From Mesorhizobium norvegicum (GTDB lineage Bacteria > Pseudomonadota > Alphaproteobacteria > Rhizobiales > Rhizobiaceae), in the NCBI RefSeq assembly GCF_004919685.1, contig NZ_SMYZ01000048.1, positions 1 through 64,000 on the forward strand: a stretch of DNA of 64,000 bases, given 5' to 3'. Below, in pieces: positions 42,990 to 52,011 of this stretch (position 1 is the stretch's first letter; each line of letters opens with the position of its first letter). The position numbers and the translations under genes were made by a program. The notes beneath the pieces are model-generated. The model had not been told where the DNA came from. It saw only the letters and a program-made list of their open reading frames with translations, and did no database searches.

Positions 42990-45019
42990 GTGACGCCCAC
43001 GAAGCTTCTGATTGGGCAGATCGCCATTGTGTTCGCCATCGTTCTCCTCGGCGTGTGGGCTGCCACGCAATGGTGCGCTCATATGCCAGCCTTTCAGGAA
43101 CAACTCGGCGCGCCATGGTTTGTCGCGGCTGGCTGGCCGATCTACGAGCCGTGGAAACTGTTGGAATGGTGGTCCCAATTCGATGCCTATGCGCCCGAGG
43201 TATTCGACAAGGCGGGCATGCTTGCGGGCACCAGTGGATTCATGGGCTGTGCCGCTGCGATCGCTGGTTCCCTCTGGCGCGCGCGCCAGCGCGGCTTGGT
43301 CACCACCTATGGCTCCTCTCGATGGGCGGCGACGCGGGAGATCGAGAAAGCAGGGCTGTTTCAGCCGGAAGGCGTCTTCCTCGGCAAACTGAAGGATCGG
43401 TATCTGCGTCATGACGGGCCTGAGCACGTCATGGCCTTTGCGCCGACACGTTCCGGCAAGGGCGTCGGGCTGGTTGTCCCAACCCTTCTCTCCTGGTCCG
43501 GCTCGGCCGTCATTCACGACTTCAAAGGCGAGAACTGGCAGCTGAGCTCCGGCTGGCGGTCGAGGTTCTCGCATTGCCTTTTGTTCAATCCGACTGATCC
43601 GCGATCGGCCGCTACAACCCGCTGCTGGAGGTACGCAAAGGTTCGGACGAGATTCGCGATGTCCAAAACATCGCCGACATTCTAGTCGATCCGGAAGGCG
43701 CGCTGGGGCGGCGGAATCATTGGGAGAAGACCAGTCATTCACTCCTGGTCGGCGCTATCTTGCACGTGCTCTACGCCGAAGAGGAAAAGACTCTTGCCCG
43801 CGTCGCCACCTTTCTGTCGGACCCGCAACGCTCGTTTGCCGCGACTTTGCGGCGAATGATGACGACCAACCATCTCGGTGCGGCCAATAAGCCTGAGGTC
43901 CATCCCGTCGTGGCCTCGGCGGCACGAGAGGTGTTGAACAAATCGGAGAACGAACGTTCAGGCGTCCTCTCGACCGCCATGTCTTTTCTCGGCCTCTACC
44001 GTGATCCGACCGTGGCCGCAGTAACATCGGACTGCGACTGGCGCATTGCCGATCTGATGGATGCGGAGTGGCCGATGTCGCTCTATCTGGTCGTGCCGCC
44101 ATCGGACATCTCGCGCACCAAGCCCTTGGTGCGACTGATCCTGAACCAGATCCGCAGGCGGCTGACGGAGCGCCTCGAGGGTGACCCAAAGAAGAGCCGC
44201 AAGCATCAACTGCTCATGATGCTGGACGAGTTTCCGGCGCTCGGTCGCCTCGACTTCTTTGAGACCGCGCTCGCGTTTATGGCCGGTTACGGAATTCGTG
44301 CCTACTTGATCGCGCAATCGTTGAACCAGATCTCCAAAGCGTATGGCGACAACAACGCCATTCTGGACAACTGCCATTTGCGAATTGCCTTTTCCTCCAA
44401 TGATGAGCGCACGGCCAAGCGAATCTCGGACGCGCTTGGCACGGCCACGGAACTCAGATCCATGCGCAACTATGCGGGCCACCGGCTGGCACCTTGGCTC
44501 TCGCATGTCATGATGAGCCGCCAGGAAACCGCCCGCCCGCTGCTGACACCGGGCGAGGTGATGCAATTGCCGCCCGCGGACGAACTGGTGCTGGTTTCGG
44601 GATTGCCCCCCATCCGGGCCAAAAAGCTGCGATACTATGAGGATCACAATTTCACCGAGCGGGTGCTGCCTTCGCCGGTGTTGCGCGACGGACCTTACGC
44701 GGACTGCCCGATGTCGCGGCCGGACGATTGGACTGGGCAAGTACGCGGCGTCGACCGTCGTCTTGCGTCCGACGATGAAAGCGCTGGCGCCGCGCTTGCG
44801 GACGAGGGAGGTGTTCAGCAGCAGCGCCATCCTGGCCTACCCGAAGAACATACCGCCGTCACTCAGGAACCGGACCAGGACGATCTGTCCAGACCCGCAG
44901 ACGATGATAGCGAGGCGATGGCGGACAAGCGCGTCATGGACCGGATCTCCACCGTCGCAGGTGCCTATGGCATCAACGAGGGAAGGGGCGGTGATAAGGA
45001 TATCGTCCCCGGCTTCTGA
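42990..45019 (+). pseudogene. traG: traG, conjugative coupling protein, split by one frameshift
   Basis: A TraG-type coupling ATPase of the Trb conjugation system. GTG 42990 gives TPTKLLIGQIAIVFAIVLLG (membrane helix), then DAYAPEVFDKAGMLAG, SLWRARQRGLVTTYGSSRW and Walker A FAPTRSGKGVGLVVPTLL. Near 43605-43612 the frame shifts: reading continues as NPLLEV, then DVQNIADILVDPEGALGRRN in the second frame, and runs on to LMMLDEFPALGRLDF (Walker B) and a normal C-terminus at 45019. One base indel explains it, so it is either a recent mutation or a sequence error. It is followed by a copG gene as in complete islands, but no trbB follows. Confidence 0.9.
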
Positions 45020-45136
45020 ACGCTTTCCGCAGCTCCGGCGTATCTCACTTAGATAACGGCCGTAAGCAATTTTGGGCATCTCGATAATGCTTGTTCCGCC
45101 GCCGGCCCGCCAGCGCCGGCCAGTTGGAACAAGCGC

Positions 45137-45427
45137 ATGAAGCCCCACCGCATTCGTCACCAGTTTCTGCTCGAACCGGAATTGAGCGAGAAGCTGGACA
45201 ACCTCAGCCGCGATCCCTCGACCACAAAATCCGCGGTCGTCGCGAAGGCCGTAGAAGCTTTCATCGAGCGGCGTGGCGAGAATGAACTCGATCGGCGCTA
45301 TGGCATGAGGCTGGACCGTCTTTCCCGCGACCTCAGTCACGTCAGGCGCGATGTCGACATGACATTGGAAAGCTTGGCGCTCTCACAGCATCGTAAAGTG
45401 GCGCCATATGCACTATCGAATTGTTAG
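45137..45427 (+). CDS. CopG-type ribbon-helix-helix protein, C-terminus altered
   Basis: A 96-residue small DNA-binding protein. RIRHQFLLEPELSEKLDNLS and TTKSAVVAKAVEAFIERR form the ribbon and helices of the CopG fold. In complete islands this gene lies between traG and trbB. Here the last about 14 residues (SQHRKVAPYALSNC) look unlike the rest, and trbB is absent, so the trb module breaks off near 45385. Regulation of the transfer genes is its likely ancestral job. It starts at ATG 45137, 117 bases after traG. Confidence 0.75.
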   Translation: MKPHRIRHQFLLEPELSEKLDNLSRDPSTTKSAVVAKAVEAFIERRGENELDRRYGMRLDRLSRDLSHVRRDVDMTLESLALSQHRKVAPYALSNC

Positions 45428-45489
45428 CTGCTGGTTTCGGCGATTTTGAGGAGGTTCGCGATCGACTGAAGACGGTGAGGTTCGTCTGT

Positions 45490-45514
45490 GGCACTCAGAC
45501 TGCCACTGAGTGCC
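45490..45514 (-). terminator. Stem-loop at the 3' end of hemN2
   Basis: GGCACTCAG and CTGAGTGCC form a perfect 9-base stem with a 7-base loop, straddling the hemN2 stop codon. There is no T-run, so it could be a processing or stability element rather than a true terminator. Confidence 0.5.
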
Positions 45515-46844
45515 TGGCCGTTCCACTTTCGAAATATTTGTCGAACTTCGCTGCAATGCTCCTTACAAAGGGACGACTTTCCGCCGATACGACGTAACTG
45601 TCACCTTGGAGTTCAAGCGGTCGAGCAGGGTCGCCAATGGCGATGGAGCTTGCTTGGAAAAGAAGCTTTTGTCCGGCTTTCCCGAAGCGTTCCACCAGTT
45701 CGGCTGCTGAAAAGCCGAAATCGCACATCAAGCGCTCGATGATCCAGCCGCGAACACGGTCATCTTCGGAAAACGCGATGCCGCGGACCGTGGCCAGATG
45801 TCCCCCCTCGACCATGCGTCCATATTCGGCTGTCGACGGCATGTTCTGCGAATAGCCCTGTCGAAACCGGCTGATCGATGACGGCCCGAGCCCGATCAGT
45901 GTTTCGCAGCGATCCTCGGTGTAGCCCTGGAAATTGCGGCGGATTGTTCCCGCGCGAGCCGAGACTGCAAGCGCATCATCCGGCCTGGCGAAATGGTCTA
46001 TTCCAATCGCCTCGTATCCGGCGCCCATGATCAGACGGGCGGCAATTTGCCACTGAGCGAACCGTTCGGCCGGACCCGGCAACCATGCCTCGTCGATCAT
46101 AGTCTGATGCTTCTTGAACCAGGGCACATGCGCGTAGCCGAACAGCGCCATCCGGTCCGGCTCCAGAGTCAGCGCCTGCGCCACGGTGGAACAGACGCTC
46201 TCCCTGGTCTGATGCGGCAGGCCGTAAAGCAAATCGAGGTTCACGGACCCTACGCCGCGAGAGCGAATGCCGTCGACAACCGCCTTGGTCTGCAAAAAGC
46301 TCTGCTCGCGGTTGATCGCCTTCTGCACCTTCGGATCGAAATCCTGAACCCCGAGGCTCGCCCGCGCCATGCCGATCTCGGCAAGTGTATCAAGGCGGGC
46401 TTCGTCCATGTCGTTGGGTTCGATTTCGACGCTGATCTTCGCATCGGCAAGAAAATCGAAGCTATCCCGCAGGACAGTTCCCAAGGCTATCATATCCTCG
46501 GGCTTCAGCATGGTCGGCGAGCCGCCGCCGAAATGCACGGCGCGGACATGGGCCTTGCCGCCGACAAGACCGGCGACAGTCGCGATCTCCGCGTGAAGCG
46601 AGCGGAGATACGAAGCCACCGGCTCGTAGCGGCGGATCTGCTTTGTATGGCACGCACAGAACCAGCACAGCCGGTCGCAAAAAGGGATGTGCAGGTAGAG
46701 CGAGACCTCGTCACCGCTTTCGAGCGCCTTCAACCAGCTTCGATAGACATCAGCGTCGACGCCAGGATGGAAATGCGGCGCGGTCGGGTAACTGGTATAA
46801 CGCGGGACGTTCTCGCCAAGCCTGGCAGCTAATTCCGGTCTCAT
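45495..46844 (-). CDS. hemN: Oxygen-independent coproporphyrinogen III oxidase (HemN), copy 2
   Basis: Second radical-SAM HemN of the window, 449 residues. It opens RPELAARLGENVPRYTSYPTAPHFHPGV, the standard N-terminus, then cluster motif CDRLCWFC, FGGGSPTMLKPEDM, and RASLGVQDFDPKVQKAINREQ. ATG 46844 is chosen since it begins at the conserved N-terminus; the frame is open to 47021 but without similarity. Divergent from fnrN across 157 bases that hold an FNR-type site, so it is likely induced under low oxygen to supply haem for the cbb3 oxidase. Only about half identical in appearance to copy 1. Confidence 0.95.
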   Translation of the reverse strand: MRPELAARLGENVPRYTSYPTAPHFHPGVDADVYRSWLKALESGDEVSLYLHIPFCDRLCWFCACHTKQIRRYEPVASYLRSLHAEIATVAGLVGGKAHVRAVHFGGGSPTMLKPEDMIALGTVLRDSFDFLADAKISVEIEPNDMDEARLDTLAEIGMARASLGVQDFDPKVQKAINREQSFLQTKAVVDGIRSRGVGSVNLDLLYGLPHQTRESVCSTVAQALTLEPDRMALFGYAHVPWFKKHQTMIDEAWLPGPAERFAQWQIAARLIMGAGYEAIGIDHFARPDDALAVSARAGTIRRNFQGYTEDRCETLIGLGPSSISRFRQGYSQNMPSTAEYGRMVEGGHLATVRGIAFSEDDRVRGWIIERLMCDFGFSAAELVERFGKAGQKLLFQASSIAIGDPARPLELQGDSYVVSAESRPFVRSIAAKFDKYFESGTARHSVAV

Positions 46845-46902
46845 TTGGTGGTCCGCCGTTTTTGCCTCGCCGGAAGTCTGGACGCGTCGAAGAGCCAAAG
46901 CC

Positions 46903-46916
46903 CTGATTTCGGTCAG
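46903..46916. promoter_or_regulatory. Anaerobox-like site between hemN2 and fnrN
   Basis: CTGATTTCGGTCAG matches the FNR/FixK palindrome TTGAT-N4-ATCAA at 7 of 10 positions and is itself symmetric apart from T/C changes. It lies 86 bases before the fnrN start and 59 before hemN2. Confidence 0.6.
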
Positions 46917-47001
46917 CCTCCAGCACGGACAAACTGCCGCAAGGATTTCTCTGCCATCGCTTGCTATCCTGCCGAAACTTGGGATCGGTAGCGCGAGCGT
47001 A

Positions 47002-47757
47002 ATGACAGTACGGCAAGACATTCACAGTTCAGGCATTCCCGTTCTTTGCCTGTCTTGCGCAGCACGACATCGCGGCGTCTGCGGTGCGCTCGATCCAAAC
47101 CATTTGGTTGGGCTCGCCAAAACTTCGTCGCGGCACAAGCTCGAGCCGGGGGTCGAACTGATCGCCGACGCCGAGGCCGTCGACAGCTATTCAAACTTGC
47201 TTTCAGGCGTTGTGAAGCTGACGAAGTGCCTTTCGGACGGCCGCCAGCAGATTGTCGGTCTTCGGTTCGCACCGGATTTTCTGGGACGGCCCTTCAAGGT
47301 GAAAAGCACGATCAATGTGGAAGCGGCAACCTCCGTCTCGCTGTGCTCGTTTCCGAAGGCGGCCGTTGAACGGATAATGAAGGAATCACCGGGACTCGAG
47401 CATCGCCTGCTCAAGCAGACGCTGGACGAACTCGACGAGGCACTTGAATGGATGGTGACTCTCGGGCGCAAGACCGCACCGGAGAAGGTTGCGAGCTTTC
47501 TCCTCATGATCGCCCGGAATATGGATTCCAGTATCGACCCGGCGGCTGGGTCGGCATGCTTCGATCTGCCGCTGACACGTGCCGACATCTCTGATTTCCT
47601 TGGACTGACGAACGAGACCGTGAGCCGCCAGCTTACGCGATTGCGGGCTGACGGCGTGATCCGGATCGAGAACAAACGCCATGTAACGGTCGACAGCATG
47701 AGCCGGCTGGAGCAGCGCTGCGGCGGCCGAGGCGCGCGGCAACCGGCCTTTGAATGA
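47002..47757 (+). CDS. fnrN: FnrN, oxygen-sensing CRP/FNR-family regulator
   Basis: Activates fix and hemN genes when oxygen falls. The 251-residue protein has the FNR iron-sulfur cysteines: C16, C19 and C27 (VLCLSCAARHRGVCGAL) plus C115 in the sensory domain (TSVSLCSFP), so it should sense oxygen itself, unlike FixK. The C-terminus has the crp-type helix-turn-helix LTRADISDFLGLTNETVSRQLTRL, with E, S and R of the recognition helix. It is divergent from hemN2 and followed convergently by the hemerythrin gene. The upstream anaerobox suggests autoregulation. Confidence 0.94.
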   Translation: MTVRQDIHSSGIPVLCLSCAARHRGVCGALDPNHLVGLAKTSSRHKLEPGVELIADAEAVDSYSNLLSGVVKLTKCLSDGRQQIVGLRFAPDFLGRPFKVKSTINVEAATSVSLCSFPKAAVERIMKESPGLEHRLLKQTLDELDEALEWMVTLGRKTAPEKVASFLLMIARNMDSSIDPAAGSACFDLPLTRADISDFLGLTNETVSRQLTRLRADGVIRIENKRHVTVDSMSRLEQRCGGRGARQPAFE

Positions 47758-47760
47758 GAC

Positions 47761-48279
47761 CTAAGCGTCGGGGCCTTCGTCGCTTATTACGATCCGCGGC
47801 AGGACATGCTCGCGTTCGAAAGCGATGTGTCGCCGCAAGCCTTCGAAGAAGCCGCGTAGCATGAATCCGACAGCTTCCGCGCTCTCTATCGGATCACCAT
47901 GACCGATCGCTAGGAGCGTTTCGGCCACCTCGCCAGCGAAGCATTCATCCTCAAGGTGCTGGATGCGCAACCGGCTGGTAGAGGCAAGTTTGGCCTCGGC
48001 CGGAGTCAAGTGCGCCTCATACGCAGGGAAAATCACCCTCTCCTCAAACCCATGAATGTCACGGAGCAGCGGAACGATCTGCTTGGCCGTTCCAAGACAT
48101 TTGAGGCGGTCGACGTTCGGCAGTGCATCGGCAATGCTTTCCAGCGAGAAGCAGAGCTCCAGCTTTTCCCGATGGGCAAGCTTCATGACCTCGCCCGGAA
48201 TCGCCTCTGTGCCGGCCTGGCGCGAGAAAGCCGCACTTGTCCATGAGCGGGTTGGCCCGTGCTGCGTTTCCTTGTTCAA
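47761..48279 (-). CDS. Hemerythrin-like HHE-domain protein linked to fixNOQP
   Basis: A 172-residue (as started) protein with the HHE cation-binding fold: RDIHGFEERVIFPAYEAHL carries the first HxxxE, HLEDECF the second, and HIAFEREHVLPRI the last, matching di-iron ligands. Such proteins often accompany cbb3 oxidase genes in rhizobia, where they may bind oxygen, iron or nitric oxide; function unproven. I suggest TTG 48279, which begins LNKETQ and has a GAAGG box about 8 bases before it; the frame is open to ATG 48366, which would cover the fixN promoter region. It ends 3 bases after fnrN's stop on the other strand. Confidence 0.75.
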   Translation of the reverse strand: MNKETQHGPTRSWTSAAFSRQAGTEAIPGEVMKLAHREKLELCFSLESIADALPNVDRLKCLGTAKQIVPLLRDIHGFEERVIFPAYEAHLTPAEAKLASTSRLRIQHLEDECFAGEVAETLLAIGHGDPIESAEAVGFMLRGFFEGLRRHIAFEREHVLPRIVISDEGPDA

Positions 48280-48336
48280 ATCGCCACCTTCTGATTGCAC
48301 CGAACTCGATGCTGCCCGAAGCAAAATCGTGCGGCT

Positions 48337-48350
48337 CTGACATGGATCAG
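48337..48350 (+). promoter_or_regulatory. Anaerobox-like site of fixNOQP
   Basis: CTGACATGGATCAG fits TTGAC-N4-ATCAA at 8 of 10 positions, with C and G at the two ends. It lies 80 bases upstream of the fixN start, a normal activator distance. Confidence 0.65.
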
Positions 48351-48429
48351 GGCGAGCAGGCGGCAACTACGGAATTAATGCACCGCGGATTTGGCGTCCG
48401 CGCATTGGAATCCTGGTCGGGGACATGTC

Positions 48430-50040
48430 ATGAAATTCGGCACGGAGATCGTCGTTCTAAGCCTGTTTGCTTTTGCGGCCCTGGTGGCTGCCGGCTTCGG
48501 CGTAGAAGGACCTTTTCGCCAGCATATGGGGGTTTTGTTCTTCGCCGTGGCTGGCTTTACCGCGATCCTGCTGCGCAACACAGATTTCAAGCCGGCGGCT
48601 CCGATCGACACCTCCGTCTACATGGATGGCCCGATCCGCTACGGAGCCATTGCAACGGTATTCTGGGGCGTCGTCGGCATGCTCGTCGGTGTGATCATTG
48701 CCCTGCAGCTGGCATACCCTCACCTCAACATCCAACCCTGGTTCAATTTCGGCCGGCTGCGGCCGCTGCACACATCCGGCGTCGTCTTCGCCTTCGGCGG
48801 CAACGCTTTGCTTTGCACGTCTCTCTATGTCGTGCAGCGCACGTGCCGCGCCCGGCTGTTTGGCGGCAAACTGGCCTGGTTTGTGTTCTGGGGTTACCAG
48901 CTGTTCATCGTCATGGCCGCGACCGGCTACCTGCTCGGCATCACCGAAGCCCGCGAATACGCCGAACCCGAATGGTATGTGGATCTCTGGCTGACCATCG
49001 TCTGGGTCGCCTATCTCATCCTGTTCCTCGGCACGATCCTGAAGCGCAAGGAACCGCATATCTACGTCGCCAACTGGTTCTACCTGTCCTTCATCGTGAC
49101 CATCGCGATGCTGCATGTGGTCAACAACCTGTCGATGCCGGCTTCCTTCCTCGGCTCGAAGAGCTACTCCGCCTTCTCCGGCGTCCAGGACGCCTTGACG
49201 CAATGGTGGTATGGCCACAACGCCGTCGGTTTCTTCCTCACCGCCGGGTTCCTCGGCATGATGTATTATTTCGTGCCCAAGCAGGCGAACCGGCCGGTCT
49301 ATTCCTACCGCCTGTCGATCGTCCACTTCTGGGCGATCATCTTTCTCTACATCTGGGCCGGCCCGCATCACTTGCATTACACCGCCTTACCCGACTGGGC
49401 GCAGACGCTCGGCATGGCGTTCTCGATCATGCTGTGGATGCCGTCATGGGGCGGTATGATCAATGGCCTGATGACGCTGTCTGGCGCCTGGGACAAGCTG
49501 CGCACCGATCCGATCATCCGCATGATGGTGATGGCAGTCGCCTTCTACGGCATGTCGACCTTCGAAGGTCCGATTATGTCGATCAAGACGGTCAATTCGC
49601 TGTCGCACTACACGGACTGGACCATCGGCCATGTCCATTCCGGCGCGCTCGGCTGGGTTGGCATGATCTCGTTCGGCGCAATCTACTACATGGTGCCGAA
49701 ACTGTGGAACCGTGAACGTCTCTATTCGCTGCGGCTCGTCACCTGGCACTTCTGGCTGGCGACGCTCGGAATCGTCGTCTACGCCGCGGTGATGTGGGTT
49801 TCCGGCATCATGCAGGGCTTGATGTGGCGCGAATACGACGAGCAGGGTTTCCTCGTCTACTCCTTCGCCGAAACCGTCGCCGCCATGCATCCCTTCTACG
49901 TCATGCGCGCCATCGGCGGTGCGATGTACCTCACCGGCGCCCTGCTCATGGCCTGGAACGTGACCATGACCATTCTTGGCCACCAGCGCGAAGAGCGACC
50001 AATGCCAGGTTCCGAGCCCGCCCTCCGGCCTGCCGAATAG
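48430..50040 (+). CDS. fixN: FixN (CcoN), catalytic subunit of cbb3-type cytochrome oxidase
   Basis: Reduces oxygen to water with very high affinity, letting bacteroids respire in nodules. The 536-residue protein has about 12 membrane segments. Haem and copper ligands are visible: RPLHTSGVVFAFGG, WWYGHNAVGFFLTAGFLG, WAGPHHLHYT, and IGHVHSGALGWVG. ATG 48430 gives MKFGTEIVVLSLFAF, the usual short cytoplasmic start; the frame is open from 48391. First of fixNOQP. Confidence 0.96.
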   Translation: MKFGTEIVVLSLFAFAALVAAGFGVEGPFRQHMGVLFFAVAGFTAILLRNTDFKPAAPIDTSVYMDGPIRYGAIATVFWGVVGMLVGVIIALQLAYPHLNIQPWFNFGRLRPLHTSGVVFAFGGNALLCTSLYVVQRTCRARLFGGKLAWFVFWGYQLFIVMAATGYLLGITEAREYAEPEWYVDLWLTIVWVAYLILFLGTILKRKEPHIYVANWFYLSFIVTIAMLHVVNNLSMPASFLGSKSYSAFSGVQDALTQWWYGHNAVGFFLTAGFLGMMYYFVPKQANRPVYSYRLSIVHFWAIIFLYIWAGPHHLHYTALPDWAQTLGMAFSIMLWMPSWGGMINGLMTLSGAWDKLRTDPIIRMMVMAVAFYGMSTFEGPIMSIKTVNSLSHYTDWTIGHVHSGALGWVGMISFGAIYYMVPKLWNRERLYSLRLVTWHFWLATLGIVVYAAVMWVSGIMQGLMWREYDEQGFLVYSFAETVAAMHPFYVMRAIGGAMYLTGALLMAWNVTMTILGHQREERPMPGSEPALRPAE

Positions 50041-50050
50041 GAGCCAGACA

Positions 50051-50782
50051 ATGGGCTTGATGGACAAACACGCGATCATCGAGAAGAACGCCACGCTTCT
50101 TCTCGTTGGCTCTCTTCTTGTCGTGACCGTCGGCGGCATCGTCGAGATTGCGCCGCTTTTCTATCTCGACAACACGATCGAGAAAGTCGAAGGCATGCGG
50201 CCCTACTCGCCACTGGAACTCGCCGGACGCAACATCTATGTGCGCGAGGGCTGCTACCTCTGCCACAGCCAGATGATCAGGCCTTTCCGGGACGAGGTCG
50301 AGCGCTACGGCCACTACAGCCTGGCCGCCGAGTCCATGTACGACCACCCCTTCCAGTGGGGCTCGAAGCGCACCGGCCCTGACCTTGCACGAGTCGGCAA
50401 CCGCTATTCCAACGAATGGCACGTTCAGCACCTTATGGATCCACGTTCGGTGGTGCCGGAATCTATCATGCCTCGCTATGCCTTCCTGAAGGACGCTCCG
50501 ATCGAGGTGAAGGACTTCTCGACGCATCTGGTTGCGAACGCGCGTGTTGGCGTCCCGTACTCCGATGACATGATCGCGCACGCCAATGCCGATCTGATGG
50601 CCCAGGCCGACCCGAATGCCGATGCCTCCGGCGTCGAGAAACGCTATCCGAAAGCCAAAGTCGGTGATCGGGACGGCAATCCGCAGCAGGTGACCGAGAT
50701 GGATGCCCTCGTCGCCTATCTGCAAATGCTGGGAACACTGGTCGATTTCAAGACCTATGACGATGCAGCCGGCTACCGCTGA
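50051..50782 (+). CDS. fixO: FixO (CcoO), mono-haem cytochrome c subunit
   Basis: Carries electrons from FixP to FixN. The 243-residue protein has an N-terminal membrane anchor (LLLVGSLLVVTVGGIVEIAPLFY), then one haem-binding motif, CYLCH in YVREGCYLCHSQMIRPFRDEVERYGHYSLA, and Met ligand segments after it. ATG 50051 starts 10 bases after the fixN stop; the frame is open upstream only inside fixN. Confidence 0.96.
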   Translation: MGLMDKHAIIEKNATLLLVGSLLVVTVGGIVEIAPLFYLDNTIEKVEGMRPYSPLELAGRNIYVREGCYLCHSQMIRPFRDEVERYGHYSLAAESMYDHPFQWGSKRTGPDLARVGNRYSNEWHVQHLMDPRSVVPESIMPRYAFLKDAPIEVKDFSTHLVANARVGVPYSDDMIAHANADLMAQADPNADASGVEKRYPKAKVGDRDGNPQQVTEMDALVAYLQMLGTLVDFKTYDDAAGYR

Positions 50783-50792
50783 GGGGGACCCA

Positions 50793-50942
50793 ATGAGCTA
50801 TAATTTGATGCGGGAATTCGCGGACAGCTGGGGTCTGGTTGCCATGGCGCTCTTCTTCGTCGGCTGCATTGCCTTTGCCTTGCGTCCCGGCGGCAAAACA
50901 CAGGCCGATCAAGCCGCCCAGATTCCACTCAAGGACGACTGA
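50793..50942 (+). CDS. fixQ: FixQ (CcoQ), small cbb3 oxidase subunit
   Basis: A 49-residue protein with a single membrane helix (WGLVAMALFFVGCIAFALRPG), then a short polar tail. It stabilises the FixP-FixN interaction. The start is ATG 50793, behind GAGGGGG, 10 bases after fixO; fixP follows two bases after its stop. Small and easily missed. Confidence 0.93.
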   Translation: MSYNLMREFADSWGLVAMALFFVGCIAFALRPGGKTQADQAAQIPLKDD

Positions 50943-50944
50943 TC

Positions 50945-51808
50945 ATGAGCAGCGAGCATATCGATGAAGTCTCGGGCATCTCAACGACCGGTCATGAATG
51001 GGACGGGATAAGGGAGCTCAACAACCCATTGCCCCAATGGTGGGTGATAACCTTCTACATCACCGTCGCTTGGGCGGTGGCTTATACAATTGCGTATCCG
51101 GCTTGGCCGATGCTGTCTTCCGCGACCAAGGGTGTGCTTGGCTATTCCAGCCGCAACGCTGTCAAGATTGAGCTGGCGGCTGCCGAAGCCGCCAAGGGCA
51201 AATATGTCGCGGCCATCCAGCAGAAGACCGTATCCGAGATTGCGGCCGACGACGCGCTGCGTGAATTCGCGGTAGCGGCCGGCGGAGCTACCTTCAAGGT
51301 CAATTGCGTGCAATGCCACGGCTCGGGCGCCCAAGGGTCGAAGGGCTTTCCAAACCTGAACGACGATGACTGGCTGTGGGGCGGCACGACCGAGCAGATC
51401 CAGCAAACGATCGCGCACGGCATCCGTTTCGCATCCGACCCGGATACTCGGCAGTCGGAAATGCCCCCCTTCGGTGACATCATCACGCCCGAACAGATCG
51501 CACAGGTCGGCGCCTATGTCGCCAGCCTCTCGGGCAAGGTCCAGGATGCAAGTCTTATCGAGCCCGGCGCCAAGGTATTCGCGGAAAACTGCGTCGCCTG
51601 TCATGGCGATAATGCGAAAGGCAACAAAGAGCTCGGCGCGCCCAATCTGACCGATGCGATCTGGCTCTACGCACCCGGCGAGACAGCCATCGCCGTCCAA
51701 GTCCGCGCGCCGAAGCACGGTGTCATGCCGGCCTGGATCGGGCGTCTCGGCGAGACCAAGGTTAAGGAACTTGCGGTTTATGTCCATTCGCTTGGCGGCG
51801 GAGAATAG
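50945..51808 (+). CDS. fixP: FixP (CcoP), di-haem cytochrome c subunit
   Basis: Accepts electrons from the cytochrome c pool. The 287-residue protein starts with HEWDGIRELNNPLPQWWVITFYITVAWAVAY (membrane anchor typical of CcoP) and has two haem motifs: CVQCH (about residue 121) and CVACH (about 218), each followed by its Met ligand region. Last gene of fixNOQP; a strong hairpin lies 38 bases after its stop. Confidence 0.96.
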   Translation: MSSEHIDEVSGISTTGHEWDGIRELNNPLPQWWVITFYITVAWAVAYTIAYPAWPMLSSATKGVLGYSSRNAVKIELAAAEAAKGKYVAAIQQKTVSEIAADDALREFAVAAGGATFKVNCVQCHGSGAQGSKGFPNLNDDDWLWGGTTEQIQQTIAHGIRFASDPDTRQSEMPPFGDIITPEQIAQVGAYVASLSGKVQDASLIEPGAKVFAENCVACHGDNAKGNKELGAPNLTDAIWLYAPGETAIAVQVRAPKHGVMPAWIGRLGETKVKELAVYVHSLGGGE

Positions 51809-51845
51809 GAACGGAAGCCTATTCTCGGCCCTCCCCGCCAAGCGA

Positions 51846-51871
51846 CGGGGCCCGGCACGAGTCGGGCCCCG
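51846..51871 (+). terminator. GC-rich stem-loop after fixP
   Basis: CGGGGCCCG and CGGGCCCCG form a perfect 9-base stem with an 8-base loop. It lacks a T-run. It may partly end fixNOQP transcription before fixG. Confidence 0.6.
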
Positions 51872-51893
51872 ACACCATTCCGGCATGCGGCGA

Positions 51894-51907
51894 TTGACCT
51901 GCAGCAA
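51894..51907 (+). promoter_or_regulatory. Anaerobox-like site of fixGHIS
   Basis: TTGACCTGCAGCAA matches TTGA(T/C)-N4-(A/G)TCAA at 9 of 10 positions, the best of the three sites in this cluster. It lies 105-118 bases before the fixG start. Confidence 0.7.
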
Positions 51908-52011
51908 GGCGGCGCGGCCCACACGGCGAAGCGGGCTCACTGCAGACCGGACGTCTGTCGAAGCAGACAAGTCCGTCGCACAACGATGTCATAGGCCGCG
52001 CGCGAGTGGAG

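Noticed and set aside
49444..50725. Minus-strand frames opposite fixN and fixO
   Set aside because: Shadows of the oxidase genes; no starts or families.
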